From: Aneurinibacillus terranovensis DSM 18919
GTDB lineage: Bacteria; Bacillota; Bacilli; Aneurinibacillales; Aneurinibacillaceae
NCBI RefSeq assembly: GCF_000430625.1
Contig: NZ_AUMJ01000035.1
Coordinates: forward strand, 1 to 64,000
Direction: 5' to 3'
Length of the DNA: 64,000 nucleotides
Positions within the stretch are counted from its first letter, which is position 1; every line of letters begins with the position of its first letter. Shown in pieces: positions 8,130-16,189 of the stretch. The position numbers and the translations under genes are program-made. The notes under the pieces were generated by a model. The model saw only the letters and a list, made by a program, of their open reading frames with translations. It searched no databases and was not told where the DNA came from.

Positions 8130-9821
8130 TTAGTTGTTCCTATGGAGAAGTTTTTCAATCTCTTCAGATGGAAGTGGTTTGCTGAATAAGAATCCCTGTC
8201 CCTCCTGGCAGCCTTCCTGGTGTAAAAAACTCCACTGTTTTTCCGTTTCTATTCCCTCGGCCAATACTTTAAGATTTAGAGCCTGTGCCATGGATATGAT
8301 AGCTTTAACAATAGCTTCATCATTCGAATTAGGAAGTTCACTTACAAATGAGCGATCGATCTTTACAATATCTATTGGGAGATTCTTTATATGATTAAAT
8401 GACGAATAGCCTGTTCCAAAATCATCAATGGAAATATGTACTCCCATAGCTTTTAGCTGATTTAGCTTATCGATCACTTCACTCCCGTAATTAATCAGTA
8501 CACTTTCTGTAATTTCAATTTCAATCCATTTAGCGTCTAAATCTGATTCCCGTAAGGCATCTGCTACCATTTCCACAAGATTCTGTTGTTTAAATTGTAA
8601 AGTAGACAAGTTAATAGACATAATGAAAGGTGCGTAGCCTTCATTCTGCCATTCCTTATTTTGTTTGCACGCTGTTCGAATTACCCATTCACCAAGAGGA
8701 ATTATAAATCCGGAGTTTTCAGCAATAGGAATGAATTTATCAGGCGGAATAAAGCCCCATTCAGGATGATTCCATCTAAGTAGTGCTTCAACCCCCACCA
8801 TTTTTTTGTTTTGTATATTTATTTTAGGTTGGTAGTACAATTGTAGTTTATTTGACTTTAAAGCGATACGCAGTTCCTGTTCGAGCGTTGTCCGGTTAAC
8901 AAAATCGTTTTCCATTTCTTCCGTATAAATTTCATAATGATTCTCGCCACTTTCTTTCGCATAGTACATAGCCGTATCAGCCCGGCGTAGCAAGCTCTCG
9001 GAATCCTCGCCATGAGTTGGATAAATAGAAACTCCCAGACTTGGAGTAATGGAAATTTGATAGCCCTTTATATCAAACGGTTCCTCAAATATGTGCAATA
9101 TTTTAGCGGCAGTCGCTTTTACGTCCTCTATACTTTGTATGTTTGACCAAACGACCGTAAACTCATCTCCCCCAATTCTAAACATAGTAGTTAGTTTGGA
9201 GTCCAGGCGCTCATTCATACGACAGGCTATCGCTTCTAACAATCCATCCCCTACTTTATGACCCAGTGTATCATTTACCAGCTTAAAACGGTCCAGATCA
9301 ATAAATATGGTTGCAAACATTGATTGCTCATGTCTGGCATTCTCAATTTCTTGTTCTATGTATTCATGAAAACCTCGACGATTACGTAAATGGGTTAGTG
9401 GATCATAATAGGCAAGTTCATATATTTGACGCTCGATTTCTTTTTGTTTGGTAATATCTCTCCGGATAGAAACATAACTGATTGGATTTGGGGAGCCTTT
9501 TGGAAACGGTACAATGATTGTATCTACCCAAAAGAAAGAACCATCTTTCGCCCGATTTCTAATACACCCTTCCCAAATGTCTCCTTTACGTATTGTCGTC
9601 CACATCTCCTTGAAAAAATCTTGTTTGTGATAACCGGAGTTTATCATCTGGTGTGTACTTCCCAGTAACTCTTCTTCCCTGTATTTAGATATCTCACAAA
9701 ATTTTTCATTAGCATAGGTTATGACGCCTTTTTCATCTGTGATGACTAAAATTGAACTTTGATCAAGCGCATATTTAATGCTTTCAATGGCTTCCAAAAG
9801 CTTATGCTCAATTTGTAACAT
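8130..9821 (-). CDS. PAS-GGDEF-EAL cyclic-di-GMP enzyme
   Basis: Cytoplasmic, 563 residues, no membrane segment. A PAS domain with PAC tail (about residues 10-135, FCEISKYREEELLG and YVSIRRDITKQKEIERQ) precedes a GGDEF domain (140-300, intact IGGDEF) and an EAL domain (310-560). The EAL part keeps the residues needed for hydrolysis: EALLRW, the NLS strand, EITES, IDDFGTGYSS, KIDRSF, and EGIET. So both synthesis and breakdown of c-di-GMP are possible, with the PAS part as sensor; which one dominates cannot be read. The RxxD inhibition site is not obvious. A single-gene unit with a terminator behind. GGAAGGGAG precedes ATG 9821. Confidence 0.92.
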   Translation of the reverse strand: MLQIEHKLLEAIESIKYALDQSSILVITDEKGVITYANEKFCEISKYREEELLGSTHQMINSGYHKQDFFKEMWTTIRKGDIWEGCIRNRAKDGSFFWVDTIIVPFPKGSPNPISYVSIRRDITKQKEIERQIYELAYYDPLTHLRNRRGFHEYIEQEIENARHEQSMFATIFIDLDRFKLVNDTLGHKVGDGLLEAIACRMNERLDSKLTTMFRIGGDEFTVVWSNIQSIEDVKATAAKILHIFEEPFDIKGYQISITPSLGVSIYPTHGEDSESLLRRADTAMYYAKESGENHYEIYTEEMENDFVNRTTLEQELRIALKSNKLQLYYQPKINIQNKKMVGVEALLRWNHPEWGFIPPDKFIPIAENSGFIIPLGEWVIRTACKQNKEWQNEGYAPFIMSINLSTLQFKQQNLVEMVADALRESDLDAKWIEIEITESVLINYGSEVIDKLNQLKAMGVHISIDDFGTGYSSFNHIKNLPIDIVKIDRSFVSELPNSNDEAIVKAIISMAQALNLKVLAEGIETEKQWSFLHQEGCQEGQGFLFSKPLPSEEIEKLLHRNN

Positions 9822-9943
9822 ATGGCTCCCTTCCTTTTTGTTACTTAATACTGTGTTCCCTAGGCATTTTAGCGAGAATTTTTATACGACTAGTATTACA
9901 TAAAAAGTAGAATCATGAAATTAATTTATTGATAGTGTATATT

Positions 9944-9973
9944 AAAAAGCCGATCACGTAAGAGATCGGCTTC
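9944..9973 (-). terminator. Terminator after bshB2
   Basis: AAGCCGATC and GATCGGCTT pair across a short loop, followed on the minus strand by TTTTTAATA. It lies 18 bases after the bshB2 stop. Confidence 0.85.
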
Positions 9974-9990
9974 ACTCACCAGCGATAACA

Positions 9991-10638
9991 TTAAAATTGA
10001 TACGTCCAAAATCGTTCCTTAGTAAATCTCTCCCTTACTTTAGGATCTTTCTCAGCCTTTTTACTGATAGCGTGAAATTGAGATTGGTGTGAAGCAATGG
10101 CGGCAAGTTTTTGGTCCAGGTATTCGGCTACATCATTCGTTACATCCGGTTCTCCTAATACCTCAACCGAATTTTTCGCAACGGCCACGCAATACACGGT
10201 GGGGCGATTTTTCTGAGCTACGGTTTCTACTGCCCTGATCACGGCCGCTGCGCAAGCATTATGGTCCGGATGGACGCCGTAACCCGGGTAAAATGTGAGG
10301 ATGAGCGATGGCTTAATTTCCTCTATCACATCTTTTATCCGAATCGCCAGTTCTTCTTCGTCTTCAAATTCAACCGTTTTATCACGAATGCCAAAAAGCC
10401 GTAAATCATTTATTCCCATGTGCTCACATGCGTTTTCAAGTTCTTTTTTTCGAATCGCCGGCAGCGTTTCCCGGTTTGCAAAAAAAGGATTTCCCATGTT
10501 TCTCCCCATCTCACCTAACGTGAGGCAGACATAGGTAACCGGAATCCCCCTGCTTGTATACGATGCAATCGTTCCTGAACAACCCAATGCCTCATCATCA
10601 GGATGCGGAAAAATAACCAATAAATGTTCCTTCATCAT
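9991..10638 (-). CDS. bshB2: Bacillithiol biosynthesis deacetylase BshB2
   Basis: Zinc-dependent LmbE-like deacetylase (215 residues) that removes the acetyl group from GlcNAc-malate in making bacillithiol, the low-molecular-weight thiol of Firmicutes. The zinc motif HPDDE is at residues 12-16 and the second metal His is in the GVHPDHNA stretch. AAAGGAG precedes a double ATG at 10638/10635. It lies ten bases after yojF in the same order as B. subtilis yojF-yojG, which makes BshB2 the likely assignment rather than BshB1. It may also act in removing bacillithiol conjugates (Bca activity), which the sequence cannot separate. Confidence 0.9.
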   Translation of the reverse strand: MMKEHLLVIFPHPDDEALGCSGTIASYTSRGIPVTYVCLTLGEMGRNMGNPFFANRETLPAIRKKELENACEHMGINDLRLFGIRDKTVEFEDEEELAIRIKDVIEEIKPSLILTFYPGYGVHPDHNACAAAVIRAVETVAQKNRPTVYCVAVAKNSVEVLGEPDVTNDVAEYLDQKLAAIASHQSQFHAISKKAEKDPKVRERFTKERFWTYQF

Positions 10639-10648
10639 ACATTCTCCT

Positions 10649-11008
10649 TTAGAACGGTTTAGTGCTCAGTTGAAGAGCTACGCCAAGCTTCCCATCATTG
10701 TCGTAGCCTGCTAACAGCAATCTGCCCTTCTCGTCCACTTCCCAATGTGTGAGCCCTTCCGCATAAATCCAACCCAACTCGATTTTTAACCCTGCACGAT
10801 AAGGTCCATTTCCCGTAATTTTGCCACGTGTAATTTGCACCTGCCCATTTCGGATATACGCACCTGTTGAGAAAAAATTTTCATTTTGATGAGCCGCATA
10901 GGCTCCATTTGTCGTTTCTAAATGTATGTAAACCGCTTTGTTAAAAAAACCTTCTACCTGCTTTTGAACATCCTCAATGTGAATTGGCTTCAATTCGATA
11001 TCCCCCAT
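10649..11008 (-). CDS. yojF: YojF family protein (DUF1806), partner gene of bshB2
   Basis: A 119-residue soluble protein of the YojF/DUF1806 family: an ETTNGAYAAH stretch, then FFSTGAYIRN and GPYRAGLKIELGWIYAEGLTH, are the recognisable parts. It is full length. It begins at 11008 and is followed after ten bases by bshB2, so the two form an operon that ends at the terminator near 9944. The function of the family is not established. Conserved linkage with the bacillithiol deacetylase suggests a helper role in thiol metabolism, which is inference. Confidence 0.85.
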   Translation of the reverse strand: MGDIELKPIHIEDVQKQVEGFFNKAVYIHLETTNGAYAAHQNENFFSTGAYIRNGQVQITRGKITGNGPYRAGLKIELGWIYAEGLTHWEVDEKGRLLLAGYDNDGKLGVALQLSTKPF

Positions 11009-11433
11009 TTTTTCCAGTTACCTTTATATTTTAGCCAATTGATGCTGGATAAACCAGCTATTTTTTTAAAAAAGTAAGTTTATACCTATAGGTAAGTTAA
11101 TAATCTCTACGGTTCTTCGAATACATTTCAATTGTTGTGATTAGAATCGAAAGAGGCAGTGGAAAAGGCATCTATCTAAAATGCATAAGAAAGGTGTTTT
11201 ACAAATCATGTTGTGACCTGCGGAAATTTTTTAAAGGGAGAAGCGAATGAGAAAAAATCAACACTTTTCTTAAACAAAAAAAGCGCTTCCCCCCTTTGTC
11301 TACTGCAATCATTATAGTAAAAACAACAGTAATTTCCTCCACTTCTTTCTGTTTTTACGCGAAATCAGCAAAACAAAATTCGATTTTTAGGTTATAATAA
11401 TCATGAAAAAGGTAAAAAAAGGAGCTGTTAAAC
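11009..11433. promoter_or_regulatory. Divergent intergenic region, yojF and flavoprotein promoters
   Basis: A 425-base gap between genes pointing apart, so both promoters should be here. No RNA gene or convincing operator was found. AAAAAGCGCTTCC near 11279 only loosely resembles a catabolite-control site and is not called. Confidence 0.4.
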
Positions 11434-11997
11434 ATGTATGATATTGCTATTATAGGGGCTGGCCCTGCCGGCGCCAGTGCCGCTCTGTTTGCCGCAAAAG
11501 CCGGTAAAAAAACGTTGGTACTCGATAACGATAAAAGCATGACCAAACGGGCGTGGATGGAAAATCACTACAGTGTGATGGAAATTTCCGGTCCTGACAT
11601 GCTGGAAACAGGAAAGAAACAGGCGAGTAAATTCGGGGCGGAAATCATTGAAGAAAAAGCTGTAAACATTGTGAAACTGGACACCGGCCTGCGGATTGAA
11701 ACCGAAAATAGCTCGTATGAAGCAAAACATGTCATCCTCGCAACAGGAGCACTCGTTGACCTCGCGGAAAATGCTGGGTTGAAAACCAAGCCTGGAACTG
11801 AGCCGAGAATTAAAACAGTCATTGATGTAGACTCTAACGGGAAAACAAGTATTGATGGAATCTGGGCAGCAGGTACGGTAGCCGGGGTCAGTGTCCACAC
11901 GATTGTCACAGCGGGAGACGGAGCGAAAGTGGCCATTAATGTCATCAGTGAGTTAAATGGTGAACGTTACGTTGACCACGATGTGCTGAAGGGATAA
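11434..11997 (+). CDS. Short FAD-dependent NAD(P)-disulphide-type oxidoreductase
   Basis: A 187-residue flavoprotein resembling a minimal thioredoxin-reductase fold. The FAD motif IIGAGPAGASAA is at residues 6-17, an ATGALVDL stretch lies in the middle, and the C-terminal FAD-binding IWAAGTVAG and VTAGDGAKVA complete it. The NAD(P)H domain that splits the FAD halves in normal ~310-residue enzymes, and a redox CxxC, are absent. So it cannot work as a thioredoxin reductase by itself; it may use an external electron donor. Such short stand-alone versions are widespread in bacilli without known role. AAAGGAG is placed before ATG 11434. It is monocistronic, with a terminator at 12049. Confidence 0.85.
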   Translation: MYDIAIIGAGPAGASAALFAAKAGKKTLVLDNDKSMTKRAWMENHYSVMEISGPDMLETGKKQASKFGAEIIEEKAVNIVKLDTGLRIETENSSYEAKHVILATGALVDLAENAGLKTKPGTEPRIKTVIDVDSNGKTSIDGIWAAGTVAGVSVHTIVTAGDGAKVAINVISELNGERYVDHDVLKG

Positions 11998-12048
11998 AAA
12001 AGAGCCTTGAAGTATAACGTCAGGTACTTTTAAAGTACATAAAAGGGG

Positions 12049-12087
12049 AGCCTTGAATGATCTTGAATGATTATCAAGGCTTTCTTT
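12049..12087 (+). terminator. Terminator after the flavoprotein gene
   Basis: AGCCTTGA (12049-12056) pairs with TCAAGGCT (12074-12081), followed by TTCTTTTT. Confidence 0.82.
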
Positions 12088-12118
12088 TTACTTAACCGGT
12101 TGTAGTTCTATAAATGAA

Positions 12119-15010
12119 CTAACATAAAAAAGATGAGTGCCATTTCTCTTTATCCATAACGCACGTATACAACTCCTCAATCGCCGGCTGGCAATTTTCA
12201 TTCAATGCCATCATAAATACATAGGAAACATGTACTTCATCTGTCCATTTAACAGGGTAATGGAGCTTTGCTATTGCAATAGCAGGTTTTAACGTCTGAC
12301 TTAAATCGGCATGCGGGATGGCAAACATGTCATTTATATAGGTAGGCCCTAACTCTTCCCTTTCCCATACCTTTTGCAGAAACGTATCTTTTACATAACC
12401 TTGTTCGATAAGAAGAGCTCCAAGTTTTTCAATAATTTCTTTTTTAGTAAGACGAGCTTTTTCCTCAAGCATCAAAGAAGAAGAACATAAATCCGAGAGA
12501 CCCAGCCCTTTGGCTTTTTTCTGTTCATACACCGAATATCCCCGGATTTTTAGCAACCTTTCAATAAAGGTAAATCCGGTCCCATCGATAACTTCCTTCA
12601 TTGATATAAACGGGATACCCCCTAACAACGGATCGACTGTGCCGATTGTAGCAATAATATCGTACTTTTCATTCCATTCTTCAAATTGGCTGCGGATAGA
12701 GAGAGAAGTACCTAAAAGGTACGTAAGTCCTTCATCCTCAGAACCAAACCTCTCCTTCATTACTTTCTCAATATTCCTTGCTGCCCCTTCACCGGTAAGG
12801 CAAACAGAAATAACAGCCGGTCTTTTACTATTGTCTATGTAAGGGGAAGAAAGAGATGCTTCTTTTTGCCTTTTCATAGCCGCTGCAATTTGCTCCAAAG
12901 ATAAATCGGTATATACGCATTTTCGTAACACCTCTACGACTAAAGGCGTGGAAACAGGAGCTAATATTGTAACCTTTATATTAAACTTTTCCAGCCAGTC
13001 TTTCTCCCGCAAAAATAATGTCCCCATATCTCCTAACAGGAGTACGCCGTTCCCTTCGTCAGCTTTCTGAAGAGCAGTACCTATCCGGCTAATTGCCTGC
13101 TCTATTTTGTCATCCCAGTGAAGTTCAACGGCAATTGCATGGTTAACATGCAAGAGACGGTTAGCAACATCGGCCATACTGCGTGCAATTTGCCCATAGG
13201 AAGCAATAACAACACCTATTTTCGTATGATTTATTGTATTAGCCGGAAATAGCGCTTGATTTATATACATTGCAATAAGCCCAACCTCTTCTTCCGGAAG
13301 TGTTATACTCCAGGTAGTTTCAATCACTTCGCACATTTCACGCGCTATTTTCGTCTCAAACAAATAGTGATTGTCATTTGAATTGTACATATTTTTTCTC
13401 CCAAACAGGTTTCCTTCCTCCAGGCGGCCAATAATTCCCTTAATATGAATCGCCAGCACATAAAAGATTTGATGATAGTTTAACTTAACGTATTTGTTAG
13501 CAATCCAAAGCATTTGCTCAACAACACTGACAATTTTCTCACCCACAATTTTTATTAATTGCTGATGACCGCCATCTGTTTTCCCATACGATTCTCCAAG
13601 AATGTCTTCCAATCTCGAATCGAGTTCTTTGCTTACAATTAGCTGAACGAGTTCCTTTTTCTTTTCCTGTTCCTGTAAATTCCGATATCTTTCTTTAATC
13701 CAATCATACAGTTGGGGAACTTTTTTTTCCCATTCCGTTATTTCTGTCTGCATATGATACTCTCCAGGTAAAAATGAGTAATAATCCTTTTTTAATAAGC
13801 TTGAAGAGGCTGCACTTTCCCTGAAAGGAAATAGAGCAGCAATGTGCGGAGGAAGATCATGCCTATTTATAACAACTTTATCTTCCTCATCCTGGCTCAT
13901 GTATTGAAGAAATCCCTTTGCGAAAGATACACGTATATCACTGTGCAACTGTCCGGCATTTCCCGGACAATCATACGATAACAGAGCAGAAATGACTTCT
14001 CTGTCCACCTCCACCTCCTTACAAATGCGGTTTGTCTCCTCATGAAAAAAGTGAAAAATAAGATCCAGGCGTTCTTTCTCCTTCCATTCTGAAAGAGAAG
14101 GAAGTTCAATTGTCATCGGAATTCTTCTCCGAAGCGTTAACAGCAAACTAGATTCCGGGTGTTCTGTGGTTGCCCCAATAAGCAATATATTTGCTCTACG
14201 ATCAAAGTCAGTCTCTCCCAACCTTCTGTATAACCCCTTATCAATCAAATAAAATAAATTTTCTTGCCCTTCCGGAGAAAGCCTATGGATTTCATCGAGA
14301 AAGAGAATGCCGTCGTTTGCCTTATCTACTAATCCTACTTTTTCATTCTCTGCTCCAGTGAAAGCCCCCTTAACATAACCAAACAATTGAGCCATGAGAA
14401 GATGAGAATTTTTAGCGTAATCGGCGCAGTTAAAAACGATAAACGGAGCATCATCCCCCAGTCTTTTTTTCTCCTTTGCAAAATGGTACATTGTTTCTGC
14501 CATTCTGCTTTTCCCAACGCCTGAGGGCCCAAATAAAAGAGTGTGAAGACCTCGCGGTGGATATAAAACAGCTGCTTGCGCCTGCAATATTGCATTTTTC
14601 AGGCTTTCCTGCACTCCAACAATCCCTGAAAAGGAAAGAGGATGATTTTTGTTCATATTTTTTCCCGGTATTTGACTATTGTTTATTTGTTTCGATGAGA
14701 ACGCTTCCAATTCTTTTCTCAAATTAAGAATGGTAAATCGAGAAACATTAAAGCCTTTTTCCTGCAAACGATAGGTTACATCTCGATTTGATATGGAAGG
14801 ATTGTTTTTCAAAAGGTATGCTAATTCTTTTTTTAATAGGGGAATACGCCTTTTTCTTGAATCAGGGATGTTAGCCTTCTTCCGCAACAAAGTCACTGCA
14901 TCTCTTCTTACATTAAGCATATGGGAAATTTCCTCATCAGTAAGCGGATTCTTTTTGTCTTCTTTATCAATAATTTCTCGAATACGCAGCAGCACTTTTT
15001 CATCCACCAC
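12119..15010 (-). CDS. LevR-type sigma-54 activator with PTS control domains
   Basis: A regulator of about 963 residues in the LevR/ManR group. In order: DNA-binding helices (first ~110 residues, a YRLQEKGFNVSRFT helix-turn-helix); an AAA+ domain with Walker A GPSGVGKS and the sigma-54 contact loop GAFTGA; a PRD (about 480-580) with KLNYHQIF; an EIIA-Man-like domain starting GVVIASYGQIARSMADV; an EIIB-Gat-like part (PAVISVCLTGEGAA); and a terminal EIIA-fructose-type domain with AIPHAD. Phosphorylation of these by the PTS would set activity according to sugar supply. A start at GTG 15010 is chosen because GGGTTGGGA ends about six bases before it; the frame extends 18 codons upstream. It faces the gatABC-type genes, and the sigma-54 promoter between them is its obvious target. 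Confidence 0.92.
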   Translation of the reverse strand: MVDEKVLLRIREIIDKEDKKNPLTDEEISHMLNVRRDAVTLLRKKANIPDSRKRRIPLLKKELAYLLKNNPSISNRDVTYRLQEKGFNVSRFTILNLRKELEAFSSKQINNSQIPGKNMNKNHPLSFSGIVGVQESLKNAILQAQAAVLYPPRGLHTLLFGPSGVGKSRMAETMYHFAKEKKRLGDDAPFIVFNCADYAKNSHLLMAQLFGYVKGAFTGAENEKVGLVDKANDGILFLDEIHRLSPEGQENLFYLIDKGLYRRLGETDFDRRANILLIGATTEHPESSLLLTLRRRIPMTIELPSLSEWKEKERLDLIFHFFHEETNRICKEVEVDREVISALLSYDCPGNAGQLHSDIRVSFAKGFLQYMSQDEEDKVVINRHDLPPHIAALFPFRESAASSSLLKKDYYSFLPGEYHMQTEITEWEKKVPQLYDWIKERYRNLQEQEKKKELVQLIVSKELDSRLEDILGESYGKTDGGHQQLIKIVGEKIVSVVEQMLWIANKYVKLNYHQIFYVLAIHIKGIIGRLEEGNLFGRKNMYNSNDNHYLFETKIAREMCEVIETTWSITLPEEEVGLIAMYINQALFPANTINHTKIGVVIASYGQIARSMADVANRLLHVNHAIAVELHWDDKIEQAISRIGTALQKADEGNGVLLLGDMGTLFLREKDWLEKFNIKVTILAPVSTPLVVEVLRKCVYTDLSLEQIAAAMKRQKEASLSSPYIDNSKRPAVISVCLTGEGAARNIEKVMKERFGSEDEGLTYLLGTSLSIRSQFEEWNEKYDIIATIGTVDPLLGGIPFISMKEVIDGTGFTFIERLLKIRGYSVYEQKKAKGLGLSDLCSSSLMLEEKARLTKKEIIEKLGALLIEQGYVKDTFLQKVWEREELGPTYINDMFAIPHADLSQTLKPAIAIAKLHYPVKWTDEVHVSYVFMMALNENCQPAIEELYTCVMDKEKWHSSFLC

Positions 15011-15054
15011 ACTCACTCCCAACCCTTTATTTCGAAGTGTTTTTTGTGGACTAG

Positions 15055-15226
15055 TGTACCACATTTTTTGAATAGATACATTATTTTATTAAAACAAAAT
15101 TTTTTTTGATGCAGCTGAATAGTTTACGCTCCACATTTTATGCCACATAAACTGTTTTCACAATTTTTGTTGTCTTAACACTCCTTGCTTCTTTTCTTTT
15201 TTCATTTCACACATTTACTGCCACAC
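15055..15226. promoter_or_regulatory. Repeated CCACA elements, candidate activator sites
   Basis: TACCACAT (about 15057), CTCCACAT (15129), TGCCACAT (15141) and TGCCACAC (15219) repeat a common core upstream of the sigma-54 promoter. Enhancer-binding activators such as LevR bind repeated sites at this kind of distance (80-170 bases). The assignment is inferred from position. Confidence 0.4.
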
Positions 15227-15228
15227 TG

Positions 15229-15245
15229 TTGGTATAATATTTGCA
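15229..15245 (+). promoter_or_regulatory. Sigma-54 (-24/-12) promoter for the PTS operon
   Basis: TTGGTATAATATTTGCA has the invariant GG (15231-15232) and GC (15243-15244) separated by exactly ten bases, as needed for SigL. Transcription should start near 15256. It lies between a sigma-54 activator gene and the PTS genes it would control. Confidence 0.85.
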
Positions 15246-15295
15246 TAATTTTTAATATAATCCAGACCATTTAATAAATTGGAGGTGAATTATCT

Positions 15296-15322
15296 TTGAC
15301 AATAGTATTTACTTGTAGTTAG
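15296..15322 (+). CDS. Possible 8-codon leader peptide ahead of the PTS genes
   Basis: In the untranslated leader GGAGGTG (15281-15287) is placed eight bases before a TTG that opens eight codons (MTIVFTCS) and a TAG. A second ribosome site, ACGGAGG, then precedes the real EIIA start at 15365. The strong unused-looking ribosome site is the only evidence; it could be a leader peptide or the scar of an earlier start. Confidence 0.25.
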   Translation: MTIVFTCS

Positions 15323-15364
15323 TTACTCACTTTACACCTTTGTAAAGAACGGAGGTAGAAAACT

Positions 15365-15850
15365 ATGGAAACTATAGATCAGGATATCGTTATTAATGAA
15401 AACTTTGTTATTCTTAACATGGAAGAAAAAACAGTAGAAGGCGTGCTTTCTTTGATGGCCGCCACTCTGTTTGAGAGCGGTTATGTAAAAGATACTTTTA
15501 AAGATGCGCTTCTAGCCCGGGAAGAGATTTATCCTACGGGCCTTCCAGCTAGCTGCTGCGGTGTTGCCATTCCTCATACCGATGAACACCATGTAATAAA
15601 TCCAGCTATATGTATTGGAACGATAAAGAACCCTGTTTCTTTTAAAATGATGGGAAGCCCGGATGTTAGTGTAAACGTACAGCTTGTATTCGTATTAGCT
15701 ATAAAAGGTGCAAGCAACCAACTGAACTTACTGCAAAAATTAATGGGGATATTTTCCGACGAATCTCTACTCTCCGCATTTAAAGAAGCAACCAGTAAAC
15801 AACAAATACTAGAACATTTACAAAAGATTCTTTCACTTGGAACTAACTAA
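15365..15850 (+). CDS. gatA: PTS EIIA, galactitol/fructose type
   Basis: Phosphotransfer protein of the sugar PTS (161 residues). It takes phosphate from HPr on the His in AIPHTDEHH (about residue 76) and passes it to EIIB. The EIIA type-2 fold is recognisable from the GYVKDTFKDALLAREE helix and GLPASCCGVAIPH. It is first in a three-gene operon read from the sigma-54 promoter at 15229; CGGAGG lies in front of ATG 15365. The separate A, B and C proteins are the galactitol-type arrangement. The true sugar is unknown, because no dehydrogenase or aldolase gene accompanies the operon. Confidence 0.88.
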   Translation: METIDQDIVINENFVILNMEEKTVEGVLSLMAATLFESGYVKDTFKDALLAREEIYPTGLPASCCGVAIPHTDEHHVINPAICIGTIKNPVSFKMMGSPDVSVNVQLVFVLAIKGASNQLNLLQKLMGIFSDESLLSAFKEATSKQQILEHLQKILSLGTN

Positions 15851-15871
15851 TCAAGAGAGGCGTGATAATGT

Positions 15872-16153
15872 ATGAGTAAAAAAATTGCCGTTATCTGTGG
15901 TACAGGAGTAGCCACTTCTACTGTTGTTATGACAAAAATGAAAGCGTTTTTTCAAGAAAAAAATATCCCTGTTAATCTTGTACAGTCCAAAGTGTCAGAT
16001 ATTCTCAACCGTGCAGATGACTATGATTTAATCATCTCAACAACTACCGTTCCCGCCAGCCTGTCGGCAAAAGTAATCAATGCAGTACCACTACTTACTG
16101 GAATGGGGAAGGAAAAATTTTTCCAGGATATTGAAGCAGCTCTAAAAAAGTAA
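15872..16153 (+). CDS. gatB: PTS EIIB, galactitol type
   Basis: A 93-residue cytoplasmic EIIB subunit. The phosphocysteine is in VICGTGVATSTV near residue 9, followed by the phosphate-binding loop, and the rest has the alternating fold of GatB. It accepts phosphate from EIIA and gives it to the incoming sugar in EIIC. It begins 21 bases after gatA, with GAGAGGCGTG as ribosome site. Full length for the family. Confidence 0.9.
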   Translation: MSKKIAVICGTGVATSTVVMTKMKAFFQEKNIPVNLVQSKVSDILNRADDYDLIISTTTVPASLSAKVINAVPLLTGMGKEKFFQDIEAALKK

Positions 16154-16162
16154 GCGCTTTAT
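16149..16162 (+). promoter_or_regulatory. Weak cre-like site at the gatB stop
   Basis: AGTAAGCGCTTTAT differs from the catabolite-responsive consensus TGWAARCGYTWNCW at two positions. It overlaps the gatB stop codon inside the operon, where CcpA could act as a roadblock. Tentative. Confidence 0.25.
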
Positions 16163-16189
16163 ATTTAAAAATAAGAGGAGGTTTCATAA

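Noticed and set aside
11279-11294. cre-like AAAGCGCTTCC
   Set aside because: Too many mismatches to the catabolite-control consensus and no sugar gene beside it.
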